Of a DNA stretch of 64,000 nt, positions 42,379 through 50,505 are shown piece by piece. Numbering within the stretch: the first letter of the stretch is position 1; every line of letters begins with the position of its first letter. The notes below the pieces were generated by a model. The model was given only the letters and a program-made list of their open reading frames with translations, ran no database searches and was not told where the DNA came from. The DNA lies in contig NZ_SAVB01000004.1 of the NCBI RefSeq assembly GCF_004022265.1, positions 62,001-126,000 on the forward strand, read 5' to 3'. Source of the DNA: Paenirhodobacter ferrireducens. GTDB lineage: Bacteria; Pseudomonadota; Alphaproteobacteria; Rhodobacterales; Rhodobacteraceae. Position numbers and translations under genes: made by a program.

Positions 42379-43155
42379 ATGGGCAAGGCCCTGATCACCG
42401 GCGCAGCGAAACGGCTTGGTCGCGCGATGGCGCTCTATCTCGCGGACCGCGGCCATGACGTCGCGATCCATTGCAACGGCTCGGTCGAAGCGGCCGAGGC
42501 GACCGCCGCCGAGGCCCGCGCCCGTGGCGTCAAGGCCGTGGTGCTGCCCGCCGACATCCTCGACGAGGCGGCGGTCGAGGCGCTGGTGCCGCGCGCGGCC
42601 GAGGCGCTCGGCGGGCCGCTGACGGTGCTGGTCAACAACGCTTCGATCTTCGAATACGACACTCTCCGCACCGCCACGCGGGCGGGCTGGGACCGGCACT
42701 TCGGCTCGAACCTGCGCGCGCCCTTCGTGCTGACCCAGGCCTTCGCAGCACAGGCCCCCGCGGCCGACCGCAGCGGCCCCGAGCCCCGGGCTCAGGCGCT
42801 TGTCGTCAACATGATCGACCAGCGCGTGCTGAAACCCACGCCCGAGTTCATGACCTACTCGCTCGCCAAGGCCGGGCTCTGGGCGCTGACCCGCACCGCG
42901 GCGCAGGCGCTGGCTCCCGCAATCCGTGTAAATGCCATCGGCCCGGGCCCGACGCTGCAGGGCGCGCGGCAGAGCGAGAGCCATTTCACCCGCCAGCGCG
43001 CCGCGACCATTCTGCAGCGCGGCGCCGATCCCGACGATATCTGCGCCGCGCTTGGCTATCTGCTCGACGCCAAGGCGGTCACCGGACAGCTGCTCTGCGT
43101 CGACGGTGGCCAGCACCTCGGCTGGCAGACACCCGATGTGCTCGGCCCGGAATAG
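42379..43155 (+). CDS. Short-chain dehydrogenase/reductase, pteridine-reductase-like
   Basis: NAD(P)-dependent SDR of 258 residues. The cofactor motif is TGAAKRLGRAMA, a TGxxxRLG variant typical of pteridine reductases (PTR1/FolM-like), and the catalytic Tyr-x3-Lys appears in FMTYSLAKAGLW with NNAS upstream. The C-terminal RVNAIGPGPTLQ also fits that subgroup. Reduction of dihydropterins is a plausible but unproven role. GAGGAGGACAG precedes the ATG; the gene is the last of the 40.4-43.2 kb run and precedes the AT-rich island. Confidence 0.87.
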   Translation: MGKALITGAAKRLGRAMALYLADRGHDVAIHCNGSVEAAEATAAEARARGVKAVVLPADILDEAAVEALVPRAAEALGGPLTVLVNNASIFEYDTLRTATRAGWDRHFGSNLRAPFVLTQAFAAQAPAADRSGPEPRAQALVVNMIDQRVLKPTPEFMTYSLAKAGLWALTRTAAQALAPAIRVNAIGPGPTLQGARQSESHFTRQRAATILQRGADPDDICAALGYLLDAKAVTGQLLCVDGGQHLGWQTPDVLGPE

Positions 43156-43464
43156 GGCCGTTTCGGCCCCTTTAACGATGACCGTGCGGCAAGTTGTCCA
43201 CGCCATCGCCACCTGTCACGCAAGCGTTACGAATCTCTCAGTATTTTCAGCTACTTGTGTGATGCTTGAAAATTATTTGCACGATTTCAACGACTTAATT
43301 GATCGCCTAAAAATTGGGCGATCCAAAGAACAACCCCTGATTCAAGGGAAAATCGACGTTCCCGGAAACTTCCCAACAGAGTTATCCACAGAAACCGTGG
43401 ATGCCTTTTCTCTTGAACCCGTCGCCTTAACATTGCAGCCAGAAACCGGAATCAAGGCTCCGAG
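43156..43464. other. AT-rich intergenic island with perfect DnaA box upstream of uvrC
   Basis: About 309 bp between the SDR gene and uvrC, markedly AT-richer (near 45% GC by eye) than the rest of the window. It holds one perfect DnaA box, one degenerate box (TTGTCCACG at 43194), an AT-rich stretch at 43265-43315 (AATTATTTGC...CTAAAAATTGG), and three GANTC sites (43231, 43339, 43449), the CcrM methylation sequence of alphaproteobacteria. An open frame crosses it but has no GC3 bias. Candidate origin of replication or DnaA-controlled promoter. Confidence 0.5.
43382..43390 (+). promoter_or_regulatory. Consensus DnaA box TTATCCACA
   Basis: Exact match to the consensus high-affinity DnaA box, 75 bp upstream of the uvrC start in the AT-rich island. 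A single perfect box in GC-rich DNA is unlikely by chance, but one box alone does not prove an origin. Confidence 0.7.
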
Positions 43465-45360
43465 ATGACCGACCCAGAGATCGCTTCCGATCCCGCCGAA
43501 ATGCCGCAGCCGCCGCGGCTGATCGGCCATGCGCTGATCGCCGATTACGTGTCGCGGCTGGACAGCTCGCCCGGCGTCTACCGGATGCTGAACGACCGGC
43601 AGGAGGTGCTTTACGTCGGCAAGGCGCGCAACCTGAAGGCGAGGGTATCGAACTATGCCCGGCCCTCGGGGCATTCGGCGCGGATCGCGCGGATGATCTC
43701 GGAAACGCGCTACATGATGTTCCTGACGACGCGCACCGAGACCGAGGCGCTGTTGCTTGAACAGAACCTGATCAAGCAGCTCAAGCCGCGCTACAACGTG
43801 CTGCTGCGCGACGACAAGAGCTTTCCCTATATCCTGCTCGACAAGAGCCACCCCTTCCCCGAGATCCGCAAGCACCGTGGTGCGCGCACGGTGAAGGGCG
43901 CCTATTTCGGCCCCTTCGCCTCGGCCGCGGCGGTGAACCGCACGCTGAACCACCTCGAACGGGTGTTCCAGCTGCGCAACTGCTCGGACGCGATGTTCGC
44001 TTCGCGCACCCGGCCCTGCCTGCAATACCAGATCAAGCGCTGCTCGGCGCCCTGCGTCGGCAAGATCTCCGAGGCCGAGTATGGCCGCACCGTCGCCGAT
44101 GCCGAGCGCTTCCTCGAGGGCAAGTCGACGGCGATCCAGCAGGAGCTGGCCGAGGAAATGCAGGCCGCCTCGGATGCGCTCGAGTTCGAGCGCGCGGCGG
44201 CGCTGCGCGACCGGATCGCGGCGCTGACCACGGTGCAGCAGAGCCAGGGCATCAACCCGCGCGGCGTGGCCGAGGCGGATGTGGTGGCACTGCACATGGA
44301 GGGCGGGCAGGCCTGCGTGCAGGTCTTCTTCATCCGCGCTCATCAAAGCTGGGGCAACCACGACTTCTATCCCAAGACTGGCTCCGGCGCGGAAGAGGCC
44401 GAGGTGATCGAGGCCTTCCTCGGTCAGTTCTACGACACGAAGGAGGCACCGCGGCTGATCCTGCTGTCGCATCCGATCGAGGATCTCGATCTGATGGAAG
44501 AGGCGCTCGCCGGCAAGGCCGGCCACCGCGTCGAGATTGCCGTGCCGAAGCGCGGCGAGAAGGCGGAACTGGTCGAGAACGCCCTGCGCAACGCGCGCGA
44601 AAGCCTGGGCCGGAAGATGTCGGAATCGGCCGCCCAGGCGCGGCTGCTCAGGGGCCTGGCTGAGGCCTTCGGTCTGCCGAAGCCCCCCGAGCGGATCGAG
44701 GTCTATGACAACTCGCACATTCAGGGCACGAATGCGGTCGGCGGGATGATCTGCGCCGGCCCCGACGGCTTCATGAAGAGCCAGTATCGCAAGTGGAACA
44801 TCAAGGGCGACGAGCTGACCCCCGGCGACGACTTCGGCATGATGAAGGAGGTGATGACCCGCCGCTTCGCCCGCCTGCTGAAGGAAGACCCCGAGCGCAA
44901 GACCGACGCCTGGCCGGACCTGCTGCTGATCGACGGCGGCGCCGGGCAGGTCTCGGCGGTGCACGAGATCATGGTCGAGATGGGCGTCACCGACATCCCG
45001 ATGGTCGGCGTCGCCAAGGGCATCGACCGCGACCTCGGCAAGGAGGAATTCCACCGCATCGGCGCCCGCCCGATGGCGCTGCCACGGCAGGATCCGGTGC
45101 TTTATTACATCCAACGGCTGCGCGACGAGGCCCACCGCTGGGCGATCGGCGCACACCGGGCGAAGCGCGCCAAGGCCGCGATGGCGAACCCGCTCGACGA
45201 GGTTCCGGGCATCGGCGCCACCCGCAAGCGCGCCCTGCTGCAGCATTTCGGCTCGGCCAAGGCGGTCAGCCGGGCGGGCGTCACCGACCTTGTCGAGGTG
45301 CCCGGAATCTCGCAGGCGATGGCCGAAACGATCTGGAACTTCTTCAACGACAAGATGTGA
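43465..45360 (+). CDS. uvrC: Excinuclease ABC subunit C (UvrC)
   Basis: Makes both incisions in nucleotide excision repair. The 631-residue protein has the GIY-YIG nuclease domain ([20 protein letters not shown] near residues 35-55), the UVR interaction domain near 220-250, the C-terminal RNase H-like endonuclease ([14 protein letters not shown], ...), and the helix-hairpin-helix tail ([15 protein letters not shown]). It is the first gene of the uvrC-kamA-pgsA-moaD-moaE run. It is preceded by the AT-rich island with the DnaA box. Confidence 0.97.
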   Translation: MTDPEIASDPAEMPQPPRLIGHALIADYVSRLDSSPGVYRMLNDRQEVLYVGKARNLKARVSNYARPSGHSARIARMISETRYMMFLTTRTETEALLLEQNLIKQLKPRYNVLLRDDKSFPYILLDKSHPFPEIRKHRGARTVKGAYFGPFASAAAVNRTLNHLERVFQLRNCSDAMFASRTRPCLQYQIKRCSAPCVGKISEAEYGRTVADAERFLEGKSTAIQQELAEEMQAASDALEFERAAALRDRIAALTTVQQSQGINPRGVAEADVVALHMEGGQACVQVFFIRAHQSWGNHDFYPKTGSGAEEAEVIEAFLGQFYDTKEAPRLILLSHPIEDLDLMEEALAGKAGHRVEIAVPKRGEKAELVENALRNARESLGRKMSESAAQARLLRGLAEAFGLPKPPERIEVYDNSHIQGTNAVGGMICAGPDGFMKSQYRKWNIKGDELTPGDDFGMMKEVMTRRFARLLKEDPERKTDAWPDLLLIDGGAGQVSAVHEIMVEMGVTDIPMVGVAKGIDRDLGKEEFHRIGARPMALPRQDPVLYYIQRLRDEAHRWAIGAHRAKRAKAAMANPLDEVPGIGATRKRALLQHFGSAKAVSRAGVTDLVEVPGISQAMAETIWNFFNDKM

Positions 45361-45424
45361 GCGCTCACATCCTGCCGAAAAATGCGGCTTGACGGATCGC
45401 GGCGGCAGGCGTAGCGGCCCGCAA

Positions 45425-46489
45425 ATGACAGACGAAAGCCCGATCCGCCACGCACTCACCCATCCCGAAGACCTTCTGGCCGAGGGCCTGATCCCCCATG
45501 CCGCGCTGCCGGCCCTGAAAGAGGTCGCGCAGGACTTCCGCATCCGCCTGACCCCGGCGATGCGTGCCGCGATCGCCCGCACCGAGGCCACCGACCCGGT
45601 CGCGATGCAATTCGTGCCCTCGCCGAAGGAGCTCGAGATCCGCGCCGAGGAGCTGATCGACCCGATCGGCGACGGCGCGCATTCGCCCGCCCCCGGGGTG
45701 ACGCACCGCTATCCCGACCGGGTGATCCTGCACATCACCAAGACCTGCGATGTCTATTGCCGCTTCTGCTTCCGCCGCGAGACGGTGGGCGAGACCGGCC
45801 CGCTGCCCGAGGAGGCACTGGCACAGGCGCTGGCCTATATCGCCGCCACCCCGGCGATCCGCGAGGTGATCCTGACCGGGGGCGACCCGCTCACGCTCTC
45901 GCACCGGCGCCTCGCTGACGTGCTGAAGCGGCTCGACGCGATCGCCCATGTCACCACGCTGCGCATCCACACCCGGGTGCCGGTGGTCGCGCCCGAGCGC
46001 ATCGATGCCGATCTGGTGGCGCTGCTGTCGGGCCTGCGCGCACCGGTCTGGGTGGTGCTGCACACCAACCACGCGCAGGAATTCACCGCCGAGGCGCGCG
46101 CGGCGATTGCCCGGCTGGTCGATGGCGGCGTGCCGATGCTGTCGCAGTCCGTGCTGCTGCGCGGGGTGAACGACAGCCACGAAGCGCTGATCGGGCTGTT
46201 CCGCATGCTGCAGGACAACCGGGTGAAGCCCTATTACCTGCATCATTGCGACCTGGCCCGCGGCACCTCGCATTTCCGCACCACGATCGCCGAGGGCCGG
46301 GCGCTGATGGCGGGACTGCGCGGGCATCTGAGCGGCGCCGCGGTGCCGACCTATGTGCTCGACATCCCCGGCGGCTTCGGCAAGGTGCCGGTCACCGCCG
46401 ACCATTTCACCCCCGGCCCCACCCGTGGCAGCTGGCGGGTGACCGACTGGCAGGGGCGCGTTCACGATTACGTGGACCCGCCGCGCTGA
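45425..46489 (+). CDS. Radical SAM lysine-2,3-aminomutase-like protein (EpmB/KamA type)
   Basis: A 354-residue radical SAM enzyme with the cluster motif C108-x3-C112-x2-C115 (KTCDVYCRFCFRRE), GGDPL SAM-binding segment, and PLP-type lysine-aminomutase features. The short length is closer to EpmB, which converts lysine to beta-lysine for elongation factor P modification, than to catabolic KamA (over 400 residues). No efp or epmA is adjacent, so EpmB assignment is an inference. Separate from uvrC by 64 bp. Confidence 0.86.
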   Translation: MTDESPIRHALTHPEDLLAEGLIPHAALPALKEVAQDFRIRLTPAMRAAIARTEATDPVAMQFVPSPKELEIRAEELIDPIGDGAHSPAPGVTHRYPDRVILHITKTCDVYCRFCFRRETVGETGPLPEEALAQALAYIAATPAIREVILTGGDPLTLSHRRLADVLKRLDAIAHVTTLRIHTRVPVVAPERIDADLVALLSGLRAPVWVVLHTNHAQEFTAEARAAIARLVDGGVPMLSQSVLLRGVNDSHEALIGLFRMLQDNRVKPYYLHHCDLARGTSHFRTTIAEGRALMAGLRGHLSGAAVPTYVLDIPGGFGKVPVTADHFTPGPTRGSWRVTDWQGRVHDYVDPPR

Positions 46490-46533
46490 ACGGCCCTCTT
46501 TCCCTCGGGGCGCGCCCCCGCTAGGGTGCGCGC

Positions 46534-47163
46534 ATGACCTGGACCCTGCCAAATACGCTCACGGTGCTTCGACTGCTCGCCGCCCCCGGCGTGGCGGTGA
46601 TGTTCCTCTATTTCCACCGCCCCTGGGCCGACTGGCTGGCGCTTGCGCTCTTCGTCGGCGCGGCGATCACCGATTACTTCGACGGCTACCTTGCCCGACT
46701 GTGGAAGCAGGAGTCGAAATTCGGCGCCATGCTCGACCCGATCGCCGACAAGGCGATGGTGGTGATCGCGATCATGGTGCTCACCGGCTATTCGGGCATG
46801 AACCCCTGGCTGATCCTGCCGGCGACGGTGATCCTGTTCCGCGAGGTCTTCGTCTCGGGGCTGCGCGAATACCTCGGCGCCGAGAAGGGCAAGCTCAAGG
46901 TCACCAAGCTCGCCAAGTGGAAAACCACCGCGCAAATGGTGGCGATCGCCACGCTGTTCCTCGGCACCGGGCTCGACTTCCTCGAAAAGGGCCGCGCGCC
47001 GCGCGCGGGCGAGGGCGACCTGCCGACCGGGCTCAGCCCCGCCGACATGGCGAACCACGTCGGCCTCGGCCTGATCTGGATCGCCGCGATCCTGACCGCG
47101 ATCACCGGCTGGGACTATTTCCGCAAGGCCCTGCCCTTCCTGCGGGACCCCGGCCGTGATTGA
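46534..47163 (+). CDS. pgsA: CDP-diacylglycerol-glycerol-3-phosphate 3-phosphatidyltransferase PgsA
   Basis: Makes phosphatidylglycerophosphate, the precursor of phosphatidylglycerol and cardiolipin. The CDP-alcohol phosphatidyltransferase motif DYFDGYLAR ... GAMLDPIADK is complete. The 209-residue length is normal, with several transmembrane helices. Its end overlaps the moaD start by eight bases. Confidence 0.96.
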   Translation: MTWTLPNTLTVLRLLAAPGVAVMFLYFHRPWADWLALALFVGAAITDYFDGYLARLWKQESKFGAMLDPIADKAMVVIAIMVLTGYSGMNPWLILPATVILFREVFVSGLREYLGAEKGKLKVTKLAKWKTTAQMVAIATLFLGTGLDFLEKGRAPRAGEGDLPTGLSPADMANHVGLGLIWIAAILTAITGWDYFRKALPFLRDPGRD

Positions 47164-47404
47164 CGTCGTCTATTTCGCCTGGGTGCGCGAGCGCATCGGC
47201 CTGCCGCGCGAGCGGGTCGAGACCCGGGCGGCGACGGTGGCGGATCTGGTGGCGGAACTGAGCGCGCGCGAAGAGCGCTATGCCGCGGCCTTCGCCGACA
47301 TCTCGGCACTGCGCGTCGCTCTCGACCAGGAGCTGTCCGAGTTCGACGCGCCGCTGGCGGGCGTGCGCGAAGTGGCCTTCTTCCCGCCGATGACGGGCGG
47401 CTGA
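47156..47404 (+). CDS. moaD: Molybdopterin synthase sulfur-carrier subunit MoaD
   Basis: Ubiquitin-like sulfur carrier of 82 residues ending in the obligatory Gly-Gly (PPMTGG), which is adenylated and thiocarboxylated. GTG start inside the end of pgsA, which couples it to phospholipid synthesis only by position. It is followed at once by moaE, its partner in molybdopterin synthase. Confidence 0.95.
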   Translation: MIDVVYFAWVRERIGLPRERVETRAATVADLVAELSAREERYAAAFADISALRVALDQELSEFDAPLAGVREVAFFPPMTGG

Positions 47405-47405
47405 G

Positions 47406-47843
47406 ATGCGGATCGCCGTGCAATCCGCCCCCTTCGACGCTGCGGCCGAGATCGCAGGCTTCGGCGCGGGCACGAATGCCGGCGCGCTCGTCACCTTCAC
47501 CGGCCTCGTGCGCGACGACAGCGGCCGGATGCAGGCGCTCGAGCTCGAGCATTACCCGGGCATGACCGAACGCGCGATCGCGAAGATCGCCGAGGAGGCA
47601 ATGACCCGCTGGTCGCTGGCCGATTGCCTGGTGATCCACCGCTTCGGCCGGCTGACGGTGGGCGAGCCGATCATGATGGTCGCCACCGCCGCCCGTCATC
47701 GCGCCGCCGCCTTCGAGGCCGCCGAGTTCCTGATGGACTATCTGAAATCGCGCGCCCCCTTCTGGAAGAAGGAGATCAGCCCGGATGGCACCTGCTGGGT
47801 CGCGGCGAAGGCAAGCGATGAAGACGCCCTGACGCGCTGGTGA
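47406..47843 (+). CDS. moaE: Molybdopterin synthase catalytic subunit MoaE
   Basis: The 145-residue catalytic half of molybdopterin synthase, which inserts sulfur into precursor Z using MoaD thiocarboxylate. Family motif KSRAPFWKKE near the C-terminus and the HRFGRLTVGEP segment are clear. With mobA and fdhD elsewhere in the window it supports the formate dehydrogenase. It ends just before a short convergent-junction hairpin. Confidence 0.96.
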   Translation: MRIAVQSAPFDAAAEIAGFGAGTNAGALVTFTGLVRDDSGRMQALELEHYPGMTERAIAKIAEEAMTRWSLADCLVIHRFGRLTVGEPIMMVATAARHRAAAFEAAEFLMDYLKSRAPFWKKEISPDGTCWVAAKASDEDALTRW

Positions 47844-47854
47844 CATCGCACGCA

Positions 47855-47873
47855 AGGGGGGCAGCGCCCCCTA
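47855..47873. repeat. Convergent-junction repeat, minimal copy
   Basis: Only the GC hairpin of the family remains: GGGGGC-AGC-GCCCCC, with its 3' end overlapping the stop codon of the FAD oxidoreductase gene. It lies between moaE and that convergent gene and probably acts as a terminator for both. Confidence 0.7.
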
Positions 47874-48917
47874 GAGATTGTCCTCGACCCGGAACCCCGC
47901 CGGGATCGCGTCGCGCCCCTCGAGGATCAGATCCGCCATCACCTGTGCCACCTTTGGCGCCATGCCGAAGCCGATCTTGAACCCGCCATTCGCGATGAAC
48001 TGTCCGGGCCGTCCGGGCCAGGCGCCCAGCATTGGCGCGCGCGAGCGCGCGCGTGGCCGCACCCCCGCCCAGCGGTCGACGACCTCGGCCCCCGCAAGCG
48101 CCGGGCAGATTGCCCGCGCCTTCTCGATCAGCGCCTCGAGCTGTGCGTCGGTGCTGTCGGGCGCGTCGAAGTCGCGCTCGGAGGTCGAGCCGATCGCCAC
48201 GGTGCCATCCGCATGCGGCACGATATGCACGGCGTCGGCATAGATCTGCGGCACCGCGCCTGCATCGTGGCGCAACAGCGCCGATTGCCCCTTCACCCCG
48301 CCGCCAAGCGTCTTGCCGAAGGCCATCCCGAGATCCGCAAGCCCCGGCGCGCCGGTCGCGTGCAGCACCGCGCCCTCGTCCTCGGCCGCGCCGATCACGA
48401 TCTCGCCGCCAAGCGCGGTCAGCGCCGCGGCCAGCGCCGCGCAGGCCGCGCGCGGCGCGGCGCGGGCCGAAAGCGTGTCGTGGACCACGAGCCCGGTCGG
48501 AGAGAGCGGCACGAAGGGGGCGAATGTCTCGGCCGGCAGCACCCGCCACAGCGCCGCGGTGCGCCAGTGTTCGGCCGCGCCGGCGGCGCGGGCCCGCGCC
48601 CGCTCGACCGCAGCAGCGTCAACCAGCGGCTGGATCCGGCCGAGTCGGGCATAGCCCGCGCCCTGACCGCCCGCGGCCTCGACCGCCGCCCAGAACGCCT
48701 CAGCCCCAAGCAGGCTTTCAAGCTGGAACTGCTTCTTCGGGTTCCAGGTCTCGGGCACATGCGGGGCAAGCGCCCCCACCGTGCCGCCCGACGAGCCCGC
48801 GCCGATCCGCACCCGCTCGATCACCCGCACCTGCGCGCCGCGCCGTGCCATCTCGAAGGCGCAGGCAAGGCCGAACACGCCGCCGCCGCGCACTGTCACC
48901 CGATCCCCTCTTGCCAT
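47871..48917 (-). CDS. FAD-dependent oxidoreductase of the DadA/MnmC1 type
   Basis: FAD-binding oxidoreductase of 348 residues. GGGVFGLACAFEMARRG is the N-terminal dinucleotide-binding motif, with the SSGGTVGALAPH region and a C-terminal GGFKIGFGMAPK. It could be an amino-acid oxidase, but it is divergent, across 53 bp, from an MnmD-type tRNA methyltransferase, and the two together correspond to the fused E. coli MnmC (oxidoreductase MnmC1 + methyltransferase MnmC2). That makes a tRNA wobble-uridine role the best inference, not proven. The start is chosen at MARGDRVTV. Confidence 0.82.
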   Translation of the reverse strand: MARGDRVTVRGGGVFGLACAFEMARRGAQVRVIERVRIGAGSSGGTVGALAPHVPETWNPKKQFQLESLLGAEAFWAAVEAAGGQGAGYARLGRIQPLVDAAAVERARARAAGAAEHWRTAALWRVLPAETFAPFVPLSPTGLVVHDTLSARAAPRAACAALAAALTALGGEIVIGAAEDEGAVLHATGAPGLADLGMAFGKTLGGGVKGQSALLRHDAGAVPQIYADAVHIVPHADGTVAIGSTSERDFDAPDSTDAQLEALIEKARAICPALAGAEVVDRWAGVRPRARSRAPMLGAWPGRPGQFIANGGFKIGFGMAPKVAQVMADLILEGRDAIPAGFRVEDNL

Positions 48918-48970
48918 TGCCCGGACCTTTCGCCAGTTTCCACGGGAATTCGCCTCAGGCACTACCCGCA

Positions 48971-49636
48971 ATGACCTCCCCTGACCAGAGCCCTGCCGCG
49001 CTCGACTGGCGCGACGGAACGACGCCCGTCTCGACGCGCTTCGACGACCCCTATTTCAGCCTCGCGGGCGGGCTTGCGGAAACGCGCCACGTCTTCCTGG
49101 CGGGCAACGACCTGCCGTCGCGGTTCCGCCCGGGCTTCCGGGTGGCGGAGCTGGGCTTCGGCACCGGGCTGAACCTGATCGCGACGGCGCTGGCGACCGA
49201 CACGCCGATCCGCTTCACCTCCTTCGAGGCCTATCCGATGTCGGCGCCCGAGATTGCCCGCGCGCTCGCAGCCTTTCCCGAGGCCGAGGCCGCCGCCGGC
49301 TCCTTCCTTGCCGCCTGGGGCCGCGGCGAGACCTGCTTCACCCTGCGCAGCGTCTCGGTCGAGGTGATCCTCGGCGATGTGCGCGAGACCCTGCCCGCCT
49401 GGGCAGGCGCCGCCGACGCCTGGTTCCTCGACGGCTTCTCGCCGGCGAAGAACCCCGAGATGTGGGGCGAGGATCTGATGGCCGAAGTCGGCCGCCACAC
49501 CGCGCCCGGCGGCAGCTTCGCCACCTATACCGCCGCGGGCTTCGTGCGCCGCGGCCTTGCCGCCGCGGGCTTCGCGGTCAGCCGCGCCCCGGGTCATGCC
49601 GGCAAGCGCCACATGAGCCGTGGAGTGCGCCCATGA
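48971..49636 (+). CDS. mnmD: tRNA 5-methylaminomethyl-2-thiouridine methyltransferase domain (MnmD/MnmC2)
   Basis: SAM-dependent methyltransferase of 221 residues corresponding to the methyltransferase half of MnmC, which forms mnm5(s2)U34 in certain tRNAs. Motifs are VAELGFGTGLNL (SAM site) and ADAWFLDGFSPAKNPEMW with the catalytic-region Asp, and RPGFRVAELGF. Start at the ATG of MTSPDQSP. Its stop overlaps the DMT transporter start as ATGA. The oxidoreductase half is not fused; a separate FAD gene sits divergently upstream. Confidence 0.87.
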   Translation: MTSPDQSPAALDWRDGTTPVSTRFDDPYFSLAGGLAETRHVFLAGNDLPSRFRPGFRVAELGFGTGLNLIATALATDTPIRFTSFEAYPMSAPEIARALAAFPEAEAAAGSFLAAWGRGETCFTLRSVSVEVILGDVRETLPAWAGAADAWFLDGFSPAKNPEMWGEDLMAEVGRHTAPGGSFATYTAAGFVRRGLAAAGFAVSRAPGHAGKRHMSRGVRP

Positions 49637-50505
49637 CCGAACAGAACACCCGCCTCGGCGTCGCGATGATGGTCGCGGTGACCTTCATCTTCGCCGCACA
49701 GGACGGCATCTCGCGCCATCTCGCGGGCACCTACAACGTCTATCTGGTGGTGATGATCCGCTACTGGGTCTTCGCACTTTTCGTGCTCGGCCTCGCGCTG
49801 CGCAGTGCGGGCGGGCTGAGGGGGGCGCTGCGCACCAAGCACCCGCTGATGCAGAGCCTGCGCGGCGTGCTCCTGGTGGTCGAGGTCTGGGTGGCGATCA
49901 TCGCCTTCGTCAAGCTCGGACTGGTCGAGAGCCACTCGATCTTCATCTCCTACCCGCTGATCGTCGCCGCGCTCTCGGGCCCGGTGCTGGGCGAGAAGGT
50001 GGGCTGGCGGCGCTGGCTGGCGATTGCCACGGGCTTCGTCGGCGTGACGATCATCCTTGCCCCCGGCAGCGGCGTGTTCCGCCCCGAGGCGCTGATCCCG
50101 CTCGCCGGCGCGATCATGTTCGCGATCTATGCGCTCGCCACCCGCTGGGTCGCGCGCGATGATTCGGGCGAGGTGTCCTTCTTCTGGACCGGCATCACCG
50201 GCGCGCTCACCGCCACCGCCGGCGGGATCTGGTTCTGGCAGCCGATGAGCGCGGGCGACTGGGGCTGGATGGGCCTGCTGTGCCTGACCGCGATCGCCGG
50301 GCACTGGCTGATGATCCGCGCCTATGAGATCGCCGAGGCCTCGGCGCTGCAGCCGATCGCCTATCTGCAGCTCGTCTTCGGCGCGATCTTCGGCATCACC
50401 ATCTTCGGCGACGTGCTGCGCCCGAACGTGGCGCTTGGCGCAGCGGTCACCGTCGGCGCGGGGCTCTTCACCCTGTGGCGGGCGCGCCGCGCGGCGCAGC
50501 GCTAG
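49633..50505 (+). CDS. DMT-superfamily (EamA) transporter
   Basis: Ten-helix drug/metabolite transporter with two EamA repeats (290 residues). The first repeat has FAAQDGISRHLAGTYNVYLVVMIRY and LVESHSIFISYPLIVA; the second ends ALQPIAYLQLVFGAIFG. Probably an exporter of amino acids or small metabolites; substrate unknown. It is translationally coupled to mnmD and its end overlaps the convergent lytic transglycosylase stop by four bases. Confidence 0.9.
   Translation: MTEQNTRLGVAMMVAVTFIFAAQDGISRHLAGTYNVYLVVMIRYWVFALFVLGLALRSAGGLRGALRTKHPLMQSLRGVLLVVEVWVAIIAFVKLGLVESHSIFISYPLIVAALSGPVLGEKVGWRRWLAIATGFVGVTIILAPGSGVFRPEALIPLAGAIMFAIYALATRWVARDDSGEVSFFWTGITGALTATAGGIWFWQPMSAGDWGWMGLLCLTAIAGHWLMIRAYEIAEASALQPIAYLQLVFGAIFGITIFGDVLRPNVALGAAVTVGAGLFTLWRARRAAQR

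Noticed and set aside
43179-43468. Open reading frame of about 96 codons (MTVRQVVHAI...) that ends in an ATGA overlap with uvrC
   Set aside because: Third codon positions show no GC preference, unlike every confirmed gene in the window; it runs through the AT-rich DnaA-box island and into the SDR gene out of frame. The overlap is probably coincidence, though a recently acquired small gene cannot be excluded.
47855-47873. Independent terminator rather than a repeat copy
   Set aside because: The hairpin sequence and AGC loop match the GC caps of the other copies, so it was kept as a minimal member of that family.
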